In this document: positions 35,482 through 43,994 of the stretch, one piece after another | Layout: each line of letters starts with the position of its first letter | Numbering within the stretch: the stretch's first letter is position 1 | Assembly (NCBI RefSeq): GCF_943914565.1 | Contig: NZ_CALUCN010000010.1 | Coordinates: 28,041-92,040 of the forward strand | Reading direction: 5' to 3' | DNA from: an uncultured Tessaracoccus sp. | GTDB taxonomy: Bacteria; Actinomycetota; Actinomycetes; Propionibacteriales; Propionibacteriaceae | DNA length: 64,000 nt | Made by a program: the position numbers and the translations under genes | The notes under the pieces: generated by a model | Seen by the model: only the letters and a program-made list of their open reading frames with translations | What the model was told of the DNA's origin: nothing | Databases searched by the model: none

Positions 35482-35578
35482 GGTGTGTCCTTCTCTCGAC
35501 CCGGGCGCCACAGGAGTCCGTGACGCCCGCGTGGGACGTGGGGCCGCATCGCTGCAGCGCCTTGTCCGACGCTCCTTC

Positions 35579-35601
35579 AGGGTAGGAACCACCACTGACA
35601 A
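35579..35601 (-). promoter_or_regulatory. RecA-NDp (PafBC-type) promoter of the Ltp-repeat gene
   Basis: On the minus strand: TTGTCAGTG (35601-35593), an 8-base spacer and TACCCT (35584-35579). This matches every fixed position of the published RecA-NDp consensus tTGTCRGTG-N8-TAnnnT. The predicted start is near 35572, giving a leader of about 90 bases. PafB and PafC are encoded at 13190-15033. Confidence 0.75.
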
Positions 35602-35634
35602 TTTCGTCCAGCAGGACCGGGTGTGCGGCTGGGC

Positions 35635-36303
35635 TCAGGCGAGGAGGTCCCTGCGCGACTCGGCGCCGAGCTTGCGCAGGACGCTGCGCACGTGGGTCTT
35701 CACCGTCGTCAGCTCGATGCGAAGCGTCTGGGCGATCTCGGGGTTCGTGCGGGCGTCGGCGAGCAGCTCGAGCACGTCGGCCTCGCGTGGGGTGAGCGTG
35801 CCCTCGGGGAAGTGCTCGGTCGCGAGCGTGCTGGAGTCCCCGAGGTGGACGTGGCGCAGCTCGGGGTCAGGGTGGAGGATCGTCTCGATCATCACCTCCG
35901 GCGGCGCCGACTTCGCGATCACCGCACTCGCGCCGGCCATCAGCGCCAGTCGCACGTCGATCTCGCGGGCGAAGGCGGTGAAGACGATCACCTGCGGGCA
36001 GCCGCTGCGCAGCAGGGTCCGGCACAACCCGGTGCCGCTGCGGGCGCCGTCGAGGCGGACCGGAACGACCGCCACGTCCGGGTCGTGCGTCGCCGCGGCG
36101 CGGAGGGCCTCGGCGTGGCTCGAGGCTTCCGCACAGACGCGGATGCCGTCGACGTCGCCCAGCACGGCGTGCAACCCGCGCAGCACCACGGGGTGGTCCT
36201 CGACCAGCAGCACGCGACGCTCCCGGCAGGGAGCCGAGTGGTGCGTGTGGGCGTGGTCAGCCACGCTGGTCACCTCCATCGGGCGTCGTCGACCGGAAAT
36301 CAT
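35635..36303 (-). CDS. NarL/LuxR-type regulator with a degenerate receiver domain
   Basis: 222 residues: receiver-like domain (about 29-145) and a LuxR HTH (about 160-222, LTPREADVLELLADARTNPEIAQTLRIELTTVKTHVRSVL, cited by its core). The acidic pair is kept (LLVEDHP), as are the conserved T (VFTAF) and K (VIAKSA). The position of the phosphoacceptor aspartate reads VAVVPVRL, so it carries Pro or Val instead. It is probably phosphorylation-independent. No kinase gene is adjacent. ATG 36303 is used; ATG 36279 would shorten it by 8 residues. It lies upstream of, but is probably not co-transcribed with, the Ltp gene. Confidence 0.85.
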   Translation of the reverse strand: MISGRRRPMEVTSVADHAHTHHSAPCRERRVLLVEDHPVVLRGLHAVLGDVDGIRVCAEASSHAEALRAAATHDPDVAVVPVRLDGARSGTGLCRTLLRSGCPQVIVFTAFAREIDVRLALMAGASAVIAKSAPPEVMIETILHPDPELRHVHLGDSSTLATEHFPEGTLTPREADVLELLADARTNPEIAQTLRIELTTVKTHVRSVLRKLGAESRRDLLA

Positions 36304-36351
36304 CCCCCGGGGATGAGGCCCTGGGGCCGGAGCTCATCCTAGGCTTCCCGA

Positions 36352-37617
36352 ATGAGTTCCGTGCCCCAGTCCCACGCCGACTGCGTCGTCGTCGGCGCCG
36401 GTCTCGTCGGCGCCGCCATCACCCAACAACTCGCCCGGGCGGGCCTGCACGTCGTGCTCCTCGACGCCGGGGAGACCACCAGCGCAGGGTGTTCGCACGC
36501 CAACGCCGGCATCCTCGCGCCCGACCACGTCGGCCCGCTCGCCACCCCCGCGCTGCTCGCGGAGGCGCCCGTGCAGATGCTGCGCCAGCCACCGGCCGTG
36601 CGCGTGCAGCCCGACCCGCGGCTCGTGCCGTTCCTCACCCAGCTGCTGCTCTCGGCGTGGCCCTCCCGGGCCCGACGAGGGTCCGAGCGCCTGCGGCAAC
36701 TCGCCTGGAGCAGCGTGCACATGCATCTGCAACTCGCGGAGGCAGGGCTCAGCCCGGGGTTGCGTCGCACGGGCGCGCTCACCGTGCGACGTCGCGCGCC
36801 GCGTGGCGGCGCGCTGCCGCTCGGCCCTGCGGAGGTGCGGGCGTTCGAGCCGGCCGTGCGCGACGTCGCCGGCGGCGTGCACGAGGCGGAGGAGTGGACG
36901 CTCGAGCCCCGAAGGTTCGCCCGCGGCCTCGTCGACGACGCCCTCGCCCACGGCGCCGAGCTGCGGCTGGGCACCGAGGTGACCGGGATGCTCACCGACG
37001 CCGGCCGCGTGCGGGGCGTCCGCACCGCCGCGGGCGAGGTGCGCGCCGACCACGTCGTACTCGCCACCGGCCTCGGCACGCCGCACCTCGTGCGCCCGCT
37101 CGGGGTCCGCCTGCCGATGCGCGGCGGCCGGGGCCACGTCGTGGACCTCGCGCCGCACGACGGTGCCCCGCAGATTCCCGTGCGCATCAAGGACCACCGC
37201 TTGGTCATCACGCCGTTCGAGGACCGCGTGCGGATCGCCGGCTCGCTCGAGTTCGGGCGCCGCGACCGCTCCGCCACCCGTGCCCGCACCGAGGCGATGC
37301 TCCGCACGGCCGCCGAGGTCGTGCCCTCGCTCAACACCGCGCGTGTGCTGGAGCGCTGGACCGGGGACCGGCCCTGCGCCGCCGACGGGCTGCCCGTCAT
37401 CGGCACCCCCGCCGCGTGGCCGAACCTCCACCTCGCCACCGGCCACGGCATGTGGGGCATGATCCTCGCGCCGCTCACCGCCGACCTCGTCCGCGACACG
37501 ATCCTCCTGGGCGACGGCGGGCCCACCACGCGCTGGCTGGGGCCCGACCGGTTCGCCTGCCGGCTGTCCCGACGCCTCGCCGACCACGACCCGACCCGCG
37601 AGGAGACCCGCACATGA
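36352..37617 (+). CDS. FAD-dependent amino-acid oxidase/dehydrogenase (DAO family)
   Basis: 421 residues. The N-terminal dinucleotide-binding motif is CVVVGAGLVGAAITQQLARAG and the C-terminal FAD contact region is HLATGHGMWGMILAPL. The substrate domain between resembles D-amino-acid dehydrogenase/glycine oxidase enzymes. TAGGCT at 36340-36345 precedes ATG 36352 by 6 bases, so the message is probably leaderless. An ATGA overlap at its stop looks like a coupled start for a second gene, but the following frame is short and runs into xylR on the other strand. Confidence 0.85.
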   Translation: MSSVPQSHADCVVVGAGLVGAAITQQLARAGLHVVLLDAGETTSAGCSHANAGILAPDHVGPLATPALLAEAPVQMLRQPPAVRVQPDPRLVPFLTQLLLSAWPSRARRGSERLRQLAWSSVHMHLQLAEAGLSPGLRRTGALTVRRRAPRGGALPLGPAEVRAFEPAVRDVAGGVHEAEEWTLEPRRFARGLVDDALAHGAELRLGTEVTGMLTDAGRVRGVRTAAGEVRADHVVLATGLGTPHLVRPLGVRLPMRGGRGHVVDLAPHDGAPQIPVRIKDHRLVITPFEDRVRIAGSLEFGRRDRSATRARTEAMLRTAAEVVPSLNTARVLERWTGDRPCAADGLPVIGTPAAWPNLHLATGHGMWGMILAPLTADLVRDTILLGDGGPTTRWLGPDRFACRLSRRLADHDPTREETRT

Positions 37618-37645
37618 CCACGACGACGGAACGCGACGACGCGCG

Positions 37646-38854
37646 TCACACCTTGGCCATCCACGCGGCAGGGTCCTCGACCACCTGTTCGAGCACCATG
37701 ACGGCAGCACCTGCCGCCGCGGCCTTGCGGTCTCGCGCGCAGCGCTCCACCGTCGGCTGGACGTAGGGCCGCACGAGCAGGCGGCGGTCGAGTTCGGCGA
37801 CGATGCGGGGCGTGAAGTGGTCGGCGAAGCGGCCGAGCACTCCGCCGAGGACGATCGTCGTGATGTCGAGGAGATTTGCCGCGTTGGCCACGGCGACGCC
37901 GAGCGCGCGCCCGGCCGTGTCGATCGTGCGGGTGGCGCGGGGCTCGTCGTCGCGCAGCGCGGCTTCCAGCGCGTCGAGCGACGCCACGCCCGCGCCCTCG
38001 ACGAGGGCGCGGCTGCCGGCGTAGCGCTCGAGACAGCCGTCGGCACCGCACGCGCAGCGCGGCCCGGCCGGGTCGATGCACATGTGGCCGATCTCGCCGG
38101 CCCAGCCGTGGGGGCCGAGGCGGAGCCGTCCGTCGCGCACGATCGCCGAGCCGATGCCGACCTCGCCGGAGAGGTGCAGGAACGTGCCCAGCCGCGCGCG
38201 TCGGCCGGGTGCGTCGCGGGCGGCGAGGAACGCGGCGCAGTCGGCCTCGTTCGCGAGCCCCGACGCGACGCCGGCGAGGGCGGGGAGCCGTTCCACGTCG
38301 AGGAGCTGCTCGAGCGCGACGTCGCGCCAGCCGAGGTTCGGGGCGCGCAGCACCGTGCGCCGCTCCTGGTCGACGAGGCCCGGCACCGCCACCTGCACGC
38401 CGACGAGCACCCCGTCCGTGGGCAGCGCGGCCAGGCACTCGTCGAGCATCGGGACGAGGAGCCCCGCGACGTGGGCCGGCGGGGCACCGACGTGGTCGCC
38501 GTCGGCGCCGCGCTGGGCCAGGACCTCGCCCGAGAGGTCCATGAGCAGCACGGTGAGGTGCGCGACGTTGATCTCCACGCCCAACGCGAAGAAGCGGTGC
38601 CGCGACGGTGCGAGCGGGACCGCCGGCCGGCCGCGGCGGTTGGTGGTGACCGGGGCGAGCTCGCGCAGGACGTGCGCGGCGACGAGCTGGTCGACGAGCC
38701 GGGACGCCGTCGAGCGGGTCATGCCGGTGGCGTTGGCGACGTCGACCCGGGCCAGGGGATCGGCGCTGGCGAAGACCTGTCCGGCGACGAGGGCCAGGTT
38801 GCGCGCGCGCAGCGTGGTCTGGCGGGCGACGGTGCCCGGGGGATCTGCATGCAT
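37646..38854 (-). CDS. xylR: ROK-family transcriptional repressor (XylR type)
   Basis: 402 residues: an N-terminal winged helix (about 25-80, RVDVANATGMTRSTASRLVDQLV) and a ROK sugar-kinase-like domain. The zinc site is CIDPAGPRCACGADGCLE, with GWAGEIGHM before it. The N-terminal HTH marks it as a repressor, not a sugar kinase. It is divergent from xylA, so it most likely represses xylAB until xylose binds. ATG 38854 is the first of two nearby ATGs. Confidence 0.9.
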   Translation of the reverse strand: MHADPPGTVARQTTLRARNLALVAGQVFASADPLARVDVANATGMTRSTASRLVDQLVAAHVLRELAPVTTNRRGRPAVPLAPSRHRFFALGVEINVAHLTVLLMDLSGEVLAQRGADGDHVGAPPAHVAGLLVPMLDECLAALPTDGVLVGVQVAVPGLVDQERRTVLRAPNLGWRDVALEQLLDVERLPALAGVASGLANEADCAAFLAARDAPGRRARLGTFLHLSGEVGIGSAIVRDGRLRLGPHGWAGEIGHMCIDPAGPRCACGADGCLERYAGSRALVEGAGVASLDALEAALRDDEPRATRTIDTAGRALGVAVANAANLLDITTIVLGGVLGRFADHFTPRIVAELDRRLLVRPYVQPTVERCARDRKAAAAGAAVMVLEQVVEDPAAWMAKV

Positions 38855-38858
38855 GGGG

Positions 38859-38899
38859 TTGACTCTACTGCACCCCCGATATAAGTTGTATGGAGCAAC
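38859..38899 (+). promoter_or_regulatory. xylA promoter with candidate XylR operator
   Basis: TTGACT (38859-38864), a short 15-base spacer and TATAAG (38880-38885). An inverted repeat GTTG (38885-38888), 7 bases, CAAC (38896-38899) overlaps the expected transcription start, embedded in AGTTGT...ACAAAACT. This is AT-richer than its surroundings and fits a ROK repressor site. The ribosome site AGGAG is at 38911-38915. Confidence 0.5.
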
Positions 38900-38920
38900 A
38901 AAACTCATCGAGGAGTCATC

Positions 38921-40084
38921 ATGCAGCAGCACAAGTTCTCGTTCGGCCTGTGGACCGTCGGCTGGCTGGGCACCGACCCGTTCGGCACGGACACCCGCCG
39001 CGCGCTCGACCCGTGGGAGTACGCCGACCGGCTCGCCGAGCTGGGCGCTTGGGGCATCACGTTCCACGACAACGACGTCTACCCGTTCGACGCCGACGAG
39101 GCCACGGCCAAGGCGCGCGTCGCGAAGCTCAAGGACGCGGCCGACAAGGCGGGGCTGCAGATCGAGATGGTGACGACGAACACCTTCACCCACCCGATGT
39201 TCAAGGACGGCGGGCTCACGTCGAACGACCGTTCGGTGCGTCGCTTCGGGCTGGCGAAGATCCTCCACGCCGTCGACATCGCCGCGGAGGTCGGGGCCAG
39301 CACGTTCGTGATGTGGGGTGGCCGCGAGGGCGCCGAGTACGACTCGTCCAAGGACTTCCACGCCGCCCACGCCCGCTACGCCGAGGGCCTGGACACCGTC
39401 GCCGGCTACATCAAGGAACAGGGCTACGGGCTGCGCATCGGCCTCGAGCCGAAGCCCAACGAGCCGCGCGGCGACATCCTCCTGCCGACGATCGGCCACG
39501 CACTCGGCCTCATCGCCACGCTCGAGCACGGCGACGTCGTCGGCCTCAACCCCGAGGTGGGCCACGAGCAGATGGCCAACCTCAACTACACCCAGGGCCT
39601 CGCGCTCGCGCTGTACGCCGGCAAACTGTTTCACATCGACTTGAACGGCCAGCGCGGCCTGAAGTACGACCAGGACCTCGTCTTCGGTCACGGTGACCTC
39701 ATGAGCGCCTTCTTCACCGTCGACCTCCTCGTCAACGGCTTCCCGGCTTCACCCGACGCGCCGCGCTACGACGGCCCCATCCACTTCGACTACAAGCCGA
39801 GCCGCACCGAGGGCATGCAGGGCGTGTGGGACTCCGCGAAGGCCAACATGGAGACGTTCACACTGCTCGCCGAGCGCGCGACGGCGTTCCGCGCCGACCG
39901 CGCGGTCCAGCAGCTCATGGCCGACGCCTCGATCCCCGAACTCGCCGAGCCGACGCTCGCGCCGGGGGAGACCATCGCCGACCTCCGCGCCGCCCAGATG
40001 CCCGACCCGCAGGAGAAGGCCGAGCGTGAGTACCGGTTCGTCGAGCTGCAGCAGGCTGCCCTCAGGCACCTGCTGCGGGCCTGA
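38921..40084 (+). CDS. xylA: Xylose isomerase (class I)
   Basis: 387-residue TIM barrel converting D-xylose to D-xylulose. Active-site parts are FHDNDVYPF (catalytic His/Asp), GLEPKPNEPRGD (metal-binding Glu and Lys), GLNPEVGHEQM, FHIDLNGQ, LKYDQDLVFG and HFDYKPSR. The short length without an N-terminal insert is the actinobacterial class I form. xylB follows after 11 bases and the ROK repressor is divergent. Confidence 0.97.
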   Translation: MQQHKFSFGLWTVGWLGTDPFGTDTRRALDPWEYADRLAELGAWGITFHDNDVYPFDADEATAKARVAKLKDAADKAGLQIEMVTTNTFTHPMFKDGGLTSNDRSVRRFGLAKILHAVDIAAEVGASTFVMWGGREGAEYDSSKDFHAAHARYAEGLDTVAGYIKEQGYGLRIGLEPKPNEPRGDILLPTIGHALGLIATLEHGDVVGLNPEVGHEQMANLNYTQGLALALYAGKLFHIDLNGQRGLKYDQDLVFGHGDLMSAFFTVDLLVNGFPASPDAPRYDGPIHFDYKPSRTEGMQGVWDSAKANMETFTLLAERATAFRADRAVQQLMADASIPELAEPTLAPGETIADLRAAQMPDPQEKAEREYRFVELQQAALRHLLRA

Positions 40085-40095
40085 GGAACGCCGCG

Positions 40096-41511
40096 ATGAC
40101 GCTGGTGGCGGGCGTCGACAGCTCGACGCAGTCGTGCAAGGTGCTCGTCGTCGACGCGGACTCGGGCGCTGTCGTGCGCGCCGGGTCCGCGGCGCACCCG
40201 GCTGGCACCGAGGTCGCTCCCGATGCGTGGTGGCAGGCGCTGCAGCAGGCGATCGACGACGCGGGCGGGCTCGACGACGTCCAGGCTCTGTCCGTGGCCG
40301 GGCAGCAGCACGGCATGGTCTGCCTCGACGCCGACGGCGCCGTCCTGCGCGACGCCCTGCTGTGGAACGACACCCGCTCCGGACGCGCGGCGCTCGACCT
40401 CGTCGACGAGCTCGGCGCCAAGGCGTGGGCCGACGGCGTCGGCTCGGTGCCGCGCGCGTCGTACACGGTGACGAAGCTGCGGTGGTTCGCCGACCACGAG
40501 CCGGAGCTCGCGCGCCGCACGCGGGCCGTGTGCCTGCCGCACGACTGGCTCACGTGGCGCATCGCCGGGTCGCCGTCGCTCGAGGCGCTCGTGACCGACC
40601 GCTCCGAGGCATCCGGCACGGGCTACTTCGACTCGGTCGAGGACCGCTACCGCAGGGACCTGCTCGCCCACGCGATGCACCTCGACGGTGGCGCGGCCGA
40701 CGCGCTCGTGCTGCCGCGGGTGCTGGGCCCCCACGACGAGGCCGGGCGGGCCGACGGGCTCGGGCTGCCGCACGTGGTGCTGGGCCCAGGCGCCGGCGAC
40801 AACGCCGGTGCGGCGCTCGGCATGGGGGTCGGGCCCGGCGACACCTGGGTGTCGCTGGGGACGTCGGGCGTCGTCGGCGCCGTCTCGGAGGAGTCGTGGC
40901 ACGACGAGACCGGGACGGTCTCCGGGTTCGCGGACGCCACCGGCCGGCACCTGCCGCTGCAGGTGACCCTCAACGGGGCGCCGATCGTCGACCGGGTGGC
41001 GGCGCTGCTCGGCGTCGACCACGCGCGCTTCGCCGAGCTGGCGCTCGAGGCCCCGGCCGGCGCCGACGGGCTCACACTGCTGCCGTTCTTCGGCGGCGAG
41101 CGCACCCCGAACCTGCCCGACGCCACCGCGAGCCTCCACGGGATGACGACGATCAACACGACGCCGGCGAACCTCGCGCGGGCCGCCTGTGAGGCGATGC
41201 TCGCGCTCATGGGGGCCTGCATCGAGCGCGCGGCGAGTCACGCCGACATCCATCGGGTGCTGCTCATCGGCGGCGGCGCGAAGTCGCCGGCGACGTGCGC
41301 CATCGCCCCCACGGTGTTCGGTCATCCGGTGGACGTGCCGCCCGACGGCGAGTACGTGGCGCTGGGCGCCGCCCGACAGGCGGCGTGGGTGCTGCGCGGC
41401 GGGGACGAGCCGCCGCGGTGGTCGATGGGCGACGTGCGCCGGTACGAGGCGGAGCCGGACCCGGGCGTCCTCGCCAGGCACCGCGAGGTGTTCGGCCGCG
41501 TCCACGGGTGA
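40096..41511 (+). CDS. xylB: Xylulokinase
   Basis: 471-residue FGGY-family kinase making D-xylulose 5-phosphate. It has VAGVDSSTQSCKVLVVDADSG, SVAGQQHGMVCLD, LWNDTRS with the substrate-contacting W-N-D, the catalytic base region GPGAGDNAGAALGMGVGPG, VSLGTSGVV, and LLIGGGAKSP. Length is typical. Operon with xylA. Confidence 0.94.
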   Translation: MTLVAGVDSSTQSCKVLVVDADSGAVVRAGSAAHPAGTEVAPDAWWQALQQAIDDAGGLDDVQALSVAGQQHGMVCLDADGAVLRDALLWNDTRSGRAALDLVDELGAKAWADGVGSVPRASYTVTKLRWFADHEPELARRTRAVCLPHDWLTWRIAGSPSLEALVTDRSEASGTGYFDSVEDRYRRDLLAHAMHLDGGAADALVLPRVLGPHDEAGRADGLGLPHVVLGPGAGDNAGAALGMGVGPGDTWVSLGTSGVVGAVSEESWHDETGTVSGFADATGRHLPLQVTLNGAPIVDRVAALLGVDHARFAELALEAPAGADGLTLLPFFGGERTPNLPDATASLHGMTTINTTPANLARAACEAMLALMGACIERAASHADIHRVLLIGGGAKSPATCAIAPTVFGHPVDVPPDGEYVALGAARQAAWVLRGGDEPPRWSMGDVRRYEAEPDPGVLARHREVFGRVHG

Positions 41512-41587
41512 GCCCGCGCGGCCCCGGCGCGCTGTACGACAATGGGGTGCAGCGCCGTCAGGGTGGACGGCGGGAGGAGGCTCACCC

Positions 41588-42727
41588 ATGATCATCTGCG
41601 CCCCGGACTCGTTCAAGGAGTCGATGACGGCGGCCGCCGCAGCGCGGGCCATGGCCCGCGGCGTCCGGCACGCGTGGCCGGACGCCGACGTCGCGCTCGT
41701 GCCGATGGCCGACGGCGGCGAGGGCACCTGCGCCGCGCTGCAGGCCGCCCTGGGCGGGCACCGGCGTGCCGTCGACTGCCACGACGCGCTCGGCCGTCCC
41801 ATCCGCGCGGAGTACCTCCACGTGCCCGATCGGCGCCTGGCATGCGTGGAGATGGCCGCTGCAGCGGGTATCGAGCTGCTGACGGCCGACGAACGCAACC
41901 CGCGCGTGACCTCGACGTTCGGCGTCGGGGAACTGATCCGCGCCGCACTCGACGAGGACGTCGACGAGCTGCTCATCGGCCTCGGCGGCAGCGCCACCAA
42001 CGACGCCGGCGCCGGGATGCTCCGCGCCCTCGGGGCGCGGTGGGTGGACGAGCGCGGCGCCGAACTGTCGTCGGGTGGAGCGGCGCTGGCCGACCTCGCG
42101 GAGGTGGACCTCTCCGGGCTCGACGAACGGCTGCGCACGGTGCGGATCGTGCTGGCGAGCGACGTCACCAACCCGCTGCTCGGGCCTCGCGGCGCCAGCC
42201 ACGTGTTCGGCCCGCAGAAGGGCGCGGACCCGGGCGTCGTCGCGGAGCTCGACCGAGTCCTCGCGCGTTGGGCCGACGTCGTCGAACACGCGACGGGGGT
42301 TGCCGTCCGCGATCAACCCGGCGCCGGCGCCGCGGGCGGGCTGGGCGCCGCGTTCATGGCCTGCACCGGGGCGAGCACCCGCTCCGGCGCCGAGTACGTG
42401 ATGGAGGCGGCGGGCATCGACGAGCTCCTGCGCGACGCCGACCTCGTGCTGACGGGGGAGGGGAGCTGGGACGCGCAGTCAGCGGCGGGCAAGGCCCCCG
42501 CCGCGCTCGCCGCCCGGGCCGCGGCAGCGGGCGTCCCGACGGTGGTGTTTGCCGGCCGGGTCGACGCCCCGCCGGAGCAACCACTGCCCGACGGCGTGGT
42601 CGCCGTCGTGCCCGTGGTCCAGGGCGTGTGCACCCTCGACGAGGCCCTTGCCGACGGGGAGCGAAACCTGGAGCGCGCTGTCGCGACTGCGCTGCGGCTG
42701 CTGCGGCAGGGGCTGGCCGCGGGGTGA
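41588..42727 (+). CDS. Glycerate 2-kinase (GarK/GlxK family)
   Basis: 379 residues, phosphorylating D-glycerate to 2-phosphoglycerate. It has CAPDSFKESMTAAAAA, PMADGGEGTCAAL, the signature IGLGGSATNDAGAGML, GPQKGADPG and LTGEGSWDAQSAAGKAP. ATG 41588 follows GGAGGAGG at 41573-41580. It is 76 bases after xylB on the same strand, close enough for one operon, but a biochemical link to xylose is not obvious. Confidence 0.92.
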   Translation: MIICAPDSFKESMTAAAAARAMARGVRHAWPDADVALVPMADGGEGTCAALQAALGGHRRAVDCHDALGRPIRAEYLHVPDRRLACVEMAAAAGIELLTADERNPRVTSTFGVGELIRAALDEDVDELLIGLGGSATNDAGAGMLRALGARWVDERGAELSSGGAALADLAEVDLSGLDERLRTVRIVLASDVTNPLLGPRGASHVFGPQKGADPGVVAELDRVLARWADVVEHATGVAVRDQPGAGAAGGLGAAFMACTGASTRSGAEYVMEAAGIDELLRDADLVLTGEGSWDAQSAAGKAPAALAARAAAAGVPTVVFAGRVDAPPEQPLPDGVVAVVPVVQGVCTLDEALADGERNLERAVATALRLLRQGLAAG

Positions 42728-42818
42728 GGCTCATGAGCTTGCGCAACTTTGGTGCTGAGCTCGGGCAGCGCACGTGGTGAGTGGCCCATGTACGCGACCC
42801 GAGGCGATTCCGGTCAGC

Positions 42819-43994
42819 TCACTGCAGGCCTGCGCGACGACGGTTGAAGACGTCGAACGCGACGGCGAGCAACAGCACCAAGCCCTTGACGATCTGCTGC
42901 GTCGAGGTGTCAGCGCCCATGAGCTGCATGCCGTTCGAGAGCACCGACATGATCAGGCCGCCGATGAGCGCTCCGGCCACACGCCCGGTCCCGCCGGTGG
43001 TGGAGGCGCCGCCGATGAAGCATGCTGCAATGGCGTCGAGTTCGAACATGTTGCCGGCTCCGGGCTGAGCGCTGTTCATCCGCGCCGAGAAGGCCACGCC
43101 TGCGATGCCGCAGAGGAAGCCCATGTTGACGAACGTGAGGAAGGTCACGCGCTTGACATTGATGCCCGAGAGCCGAGCCGCTTCCTTGTTTCCGCCGATG
43201 GCGTAGATGTCGCGGCCGAAGGGCGTCTTCTTCGTGACGATCCCGTACACGAGCACCAGGAGAGCCAGCAGGATCAGGATGATTGGCAGGCCACGTGAGA
43301 CGGACAGCTGGAAGGCAAACCACATGACCACGGCGCCGACCACGACAAGCTTGCCGATGGTGACAGGGACCGACGACACCTCCTGGCCGTACCCGATCCG
43401 ACGGGCCCGCGTACGGAACGTGGTCCAGGCATAGGCGGCAACGCAGACGCCGAAGATCACGAGCGTGAAGACGTCGTAGCCGGGGCCGCCGAGAAGTCCG
43501 TTCAGGAAGCCGTTCGCGATCGTGTAGTACTCGCCGGGGAACGGCGACAGTGACACGTTGTGCAGCACTTGGTAGGTGAGGCCTCGGAAGAGCAACATGC
43601 CTGCGAGAGTCACGATGAACCCGGGGATGCCCACGTAAGCCACCCAGAGCCCGTGCCATGCGCCGGCGGCGACGCCAACGAGGATCGCGGTGAGGGCGCC
43701 GAGCCACCATGGCATGCCGGATTGGATGACGAGCACGCCTGCGACTGCGCCGGTGAACGCCACGAGCGATCCGACGGAGAGATCGATCTGTCCGAGAACG
43801 ATCACCATCAGCATTCCGATGGCAAGGATCAAGATGTAGGAATACTGCAGGACGATGTTCGTCAGGTTGCCGGGGGAGAGGAAGTTCTTGTTGAGGATGG
43901 CGAAGAAGGCGACGATCACCACGAGAGCGACGAAGATGCCGCTCTGCCGCATGCTTCCCTGGAGCCAGCGCACGGCTCCTCTGCTCGCGTTCAT
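42819..43994 (-). CDS. Sugar ABC transporter permease
   Basis: 391 residues with about ten membrane segments, of the RbsC/XylH/GguB branch. Family features are GQIDLSVGSLVAFTGAVAGV near the N-terminus, IPGFIVTLAGMLLFRGL, TPFGRDIYAIGGNKEAARLSGI and FIGGASTTGGTGRVAGAL. It should form the homodimeric channel for the ATPase and ChvE-like protein encoded next to it. It overlaps the ATPase gene by 4 bases. GC is lower than in neighbouring genes. Confidence 0.94.
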   Translation of the reverse strand: MNASRGAVRWLQGSMRQSGIFVALVVIVAFFAILNKNFLSPGNLTNIVLQYSYILILAIGMLMVIVLGQIDLSVGSLVAFTGAVAGVLVIQSGMPWWLGALTAILVGVAAGAWHGLWVAYVGIPGFIVTLAGMLLFRGLTYQVLHNVSLSPFPGEYYTIANGFLNGLLGGPGYDVFTLVIFGVCVAAYAWTTFRTRARRIGYGQEVSSVPVTIGKLVVVGAVVMWFAFQLSVSRGLPIILILLALLVLVYGIVTKKTPFGRDIYAIGGNKEAARLSGINVKRVTFLTFVNMGFLCGIAGVAFSARMNSAQPGAGNMFELDAIAACFIGGASTTGGTGRVAGALIGGLIMSVLSNGMQLMGADTSTQQIVKGLVLLLAVAFDVFNRRRAGLQ

